From assembly GCA_900756035.1 (NCBI GenBank), contig CAAEIR010000211.1, positions 1 through 31,071 of the forward strand: DNA of 31,071 nucleotides. Reading direction: 5' to 3'. The translations under genes were made by a program, and so were the position numbers. Shown one piece after another: positions 31,047-31,071 of the stretch. The notes beneath the pieces are model-generated. The model was not told where the DNA came from, searched no databases, and saw nothing but the letters and a program-made list of their open reading frames with translations. How positions within the stretch are numbered: the first letter of the stretch is position 1; every line of letters starts with the position of its first letter. This DNA is from an uncultured Anaerostipes sp. Lineage in GTDB: Bacteria > Bacillota > Clostridia > Lachnospirales > Lachnospiraceae.

Positions 31047-31071
31047 GAAAATGGTCATGTTTATTTTGTAC
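31047..31071 (-). repeat. Right terminal inverted repeat of the IS3-family element
   Basis: This copy lies upstream of OrfA and ends at the last base of the window. Confidence 0.7.

Larger units (their letters stand above)
29734..31071 (-). mobile_element. IS3-family insertion sequence (runs to or just past the right edge)
   Basis: Two transposase frames (OrfA and OrfB) on the minus strand lie between inverted ends. Left, GTACAAATTAAATGTAACC with AATTTTC (29746-29771); right, read inwards, GTACAAAATAAACATGACC with ATTTTC (31071-31047); about 21 of 25 positions match. Left of GTAC is TGTCAAGAAAAA, and IS3 ends start with TG, so the tip is probably 29734 and about 12 bp of the other end lie outside the window. 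Total size would be about 1.35 kb. Confidence 0.85.

Noticed and set aside
1..31071. CRISPR arrays, tRNA or rRNA genes
   Set aside because: No regularly spaced repeats, cloverleaf with CCA end or rRNA-like sequence were noticed on either strand.

Overview
The window looks like the chromosome of a low-to-mid GC Firmicute of class Clostridia, most probably a gut Lachnospiraceae. The grounds are the AGGAGG-type ribosome binding sites, near-consensus TTGACA/TATAAT promoters, several mannose-family PTS operons, and an rpoB-rpoC-rpsL-rpsG-fusA-tuf block whose proteins are Clostridia-like. This placement rests on recognition, not on a search.

Region by region. (1) 28-6042: a sugar locus. An epimerase and a class II aldolase run leftwards; PTS EIIB, IIC and IID, a zinc-dependent dehydrogenase and a GntR regulator run rightwards. 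The divergent promoters carry three copies of an inverted repeat, ATTACCANTGGTAAT. No EIIA gene is present here. (2) 6326-7273: remains of a glycyl radical enzyme and its radical-SAM activase, both largely deleted. (3) 7305-10954: a second mannose-family PTS operon (EIIA, EIIB and a fused IIC-IID protein joined by a repetitive acidic linker), followed by a SorC-type regulator whose mRNA is probably leaderless. (4) 11142-12089: an esterase with a doubtful start. (5) 12179-25178: rpoB, rpoC, rpsL, rpsG, fusA and tuf. Between rpoC and rpsL lies about 420 nt of transcribed, structured, apparently non-coding sequence between two perfect consensus promoters. (6) 25203-25569: a compact type I toxin-antitoxin locus, made of a 32-34 residue holin-like toxin on the minus strand and a roughly 90 nt convergent antisense RNA. 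(7) 25809-27929: an FtsX-type permease and its ATPase. (8) 28021-31071: a mobile-element graveyard with fragments of a large serine recombinase, a type I restriction specificity subunit, a tyrosine integrase and perhaps a relaxase, capped by an apparently intact IS3-family element that reaches the right edge.

How the genes work together: each PTS would import and phosphorylate a sugar at the membrane. In the first locus the dehydrogenase, epimerase and aldolase could take the sugar phosphate into glycolysis, with the GntR protein as the likely switch on the shared operators. EIIA from the second operon is the only one in view and could serve both systems. The best candidates for undescribed biology are the rpoC-rpsL RNA, the toxin-antitoxin pair with its shared 5' motif, and the acidic tail/linker feature of the PTS proteins.
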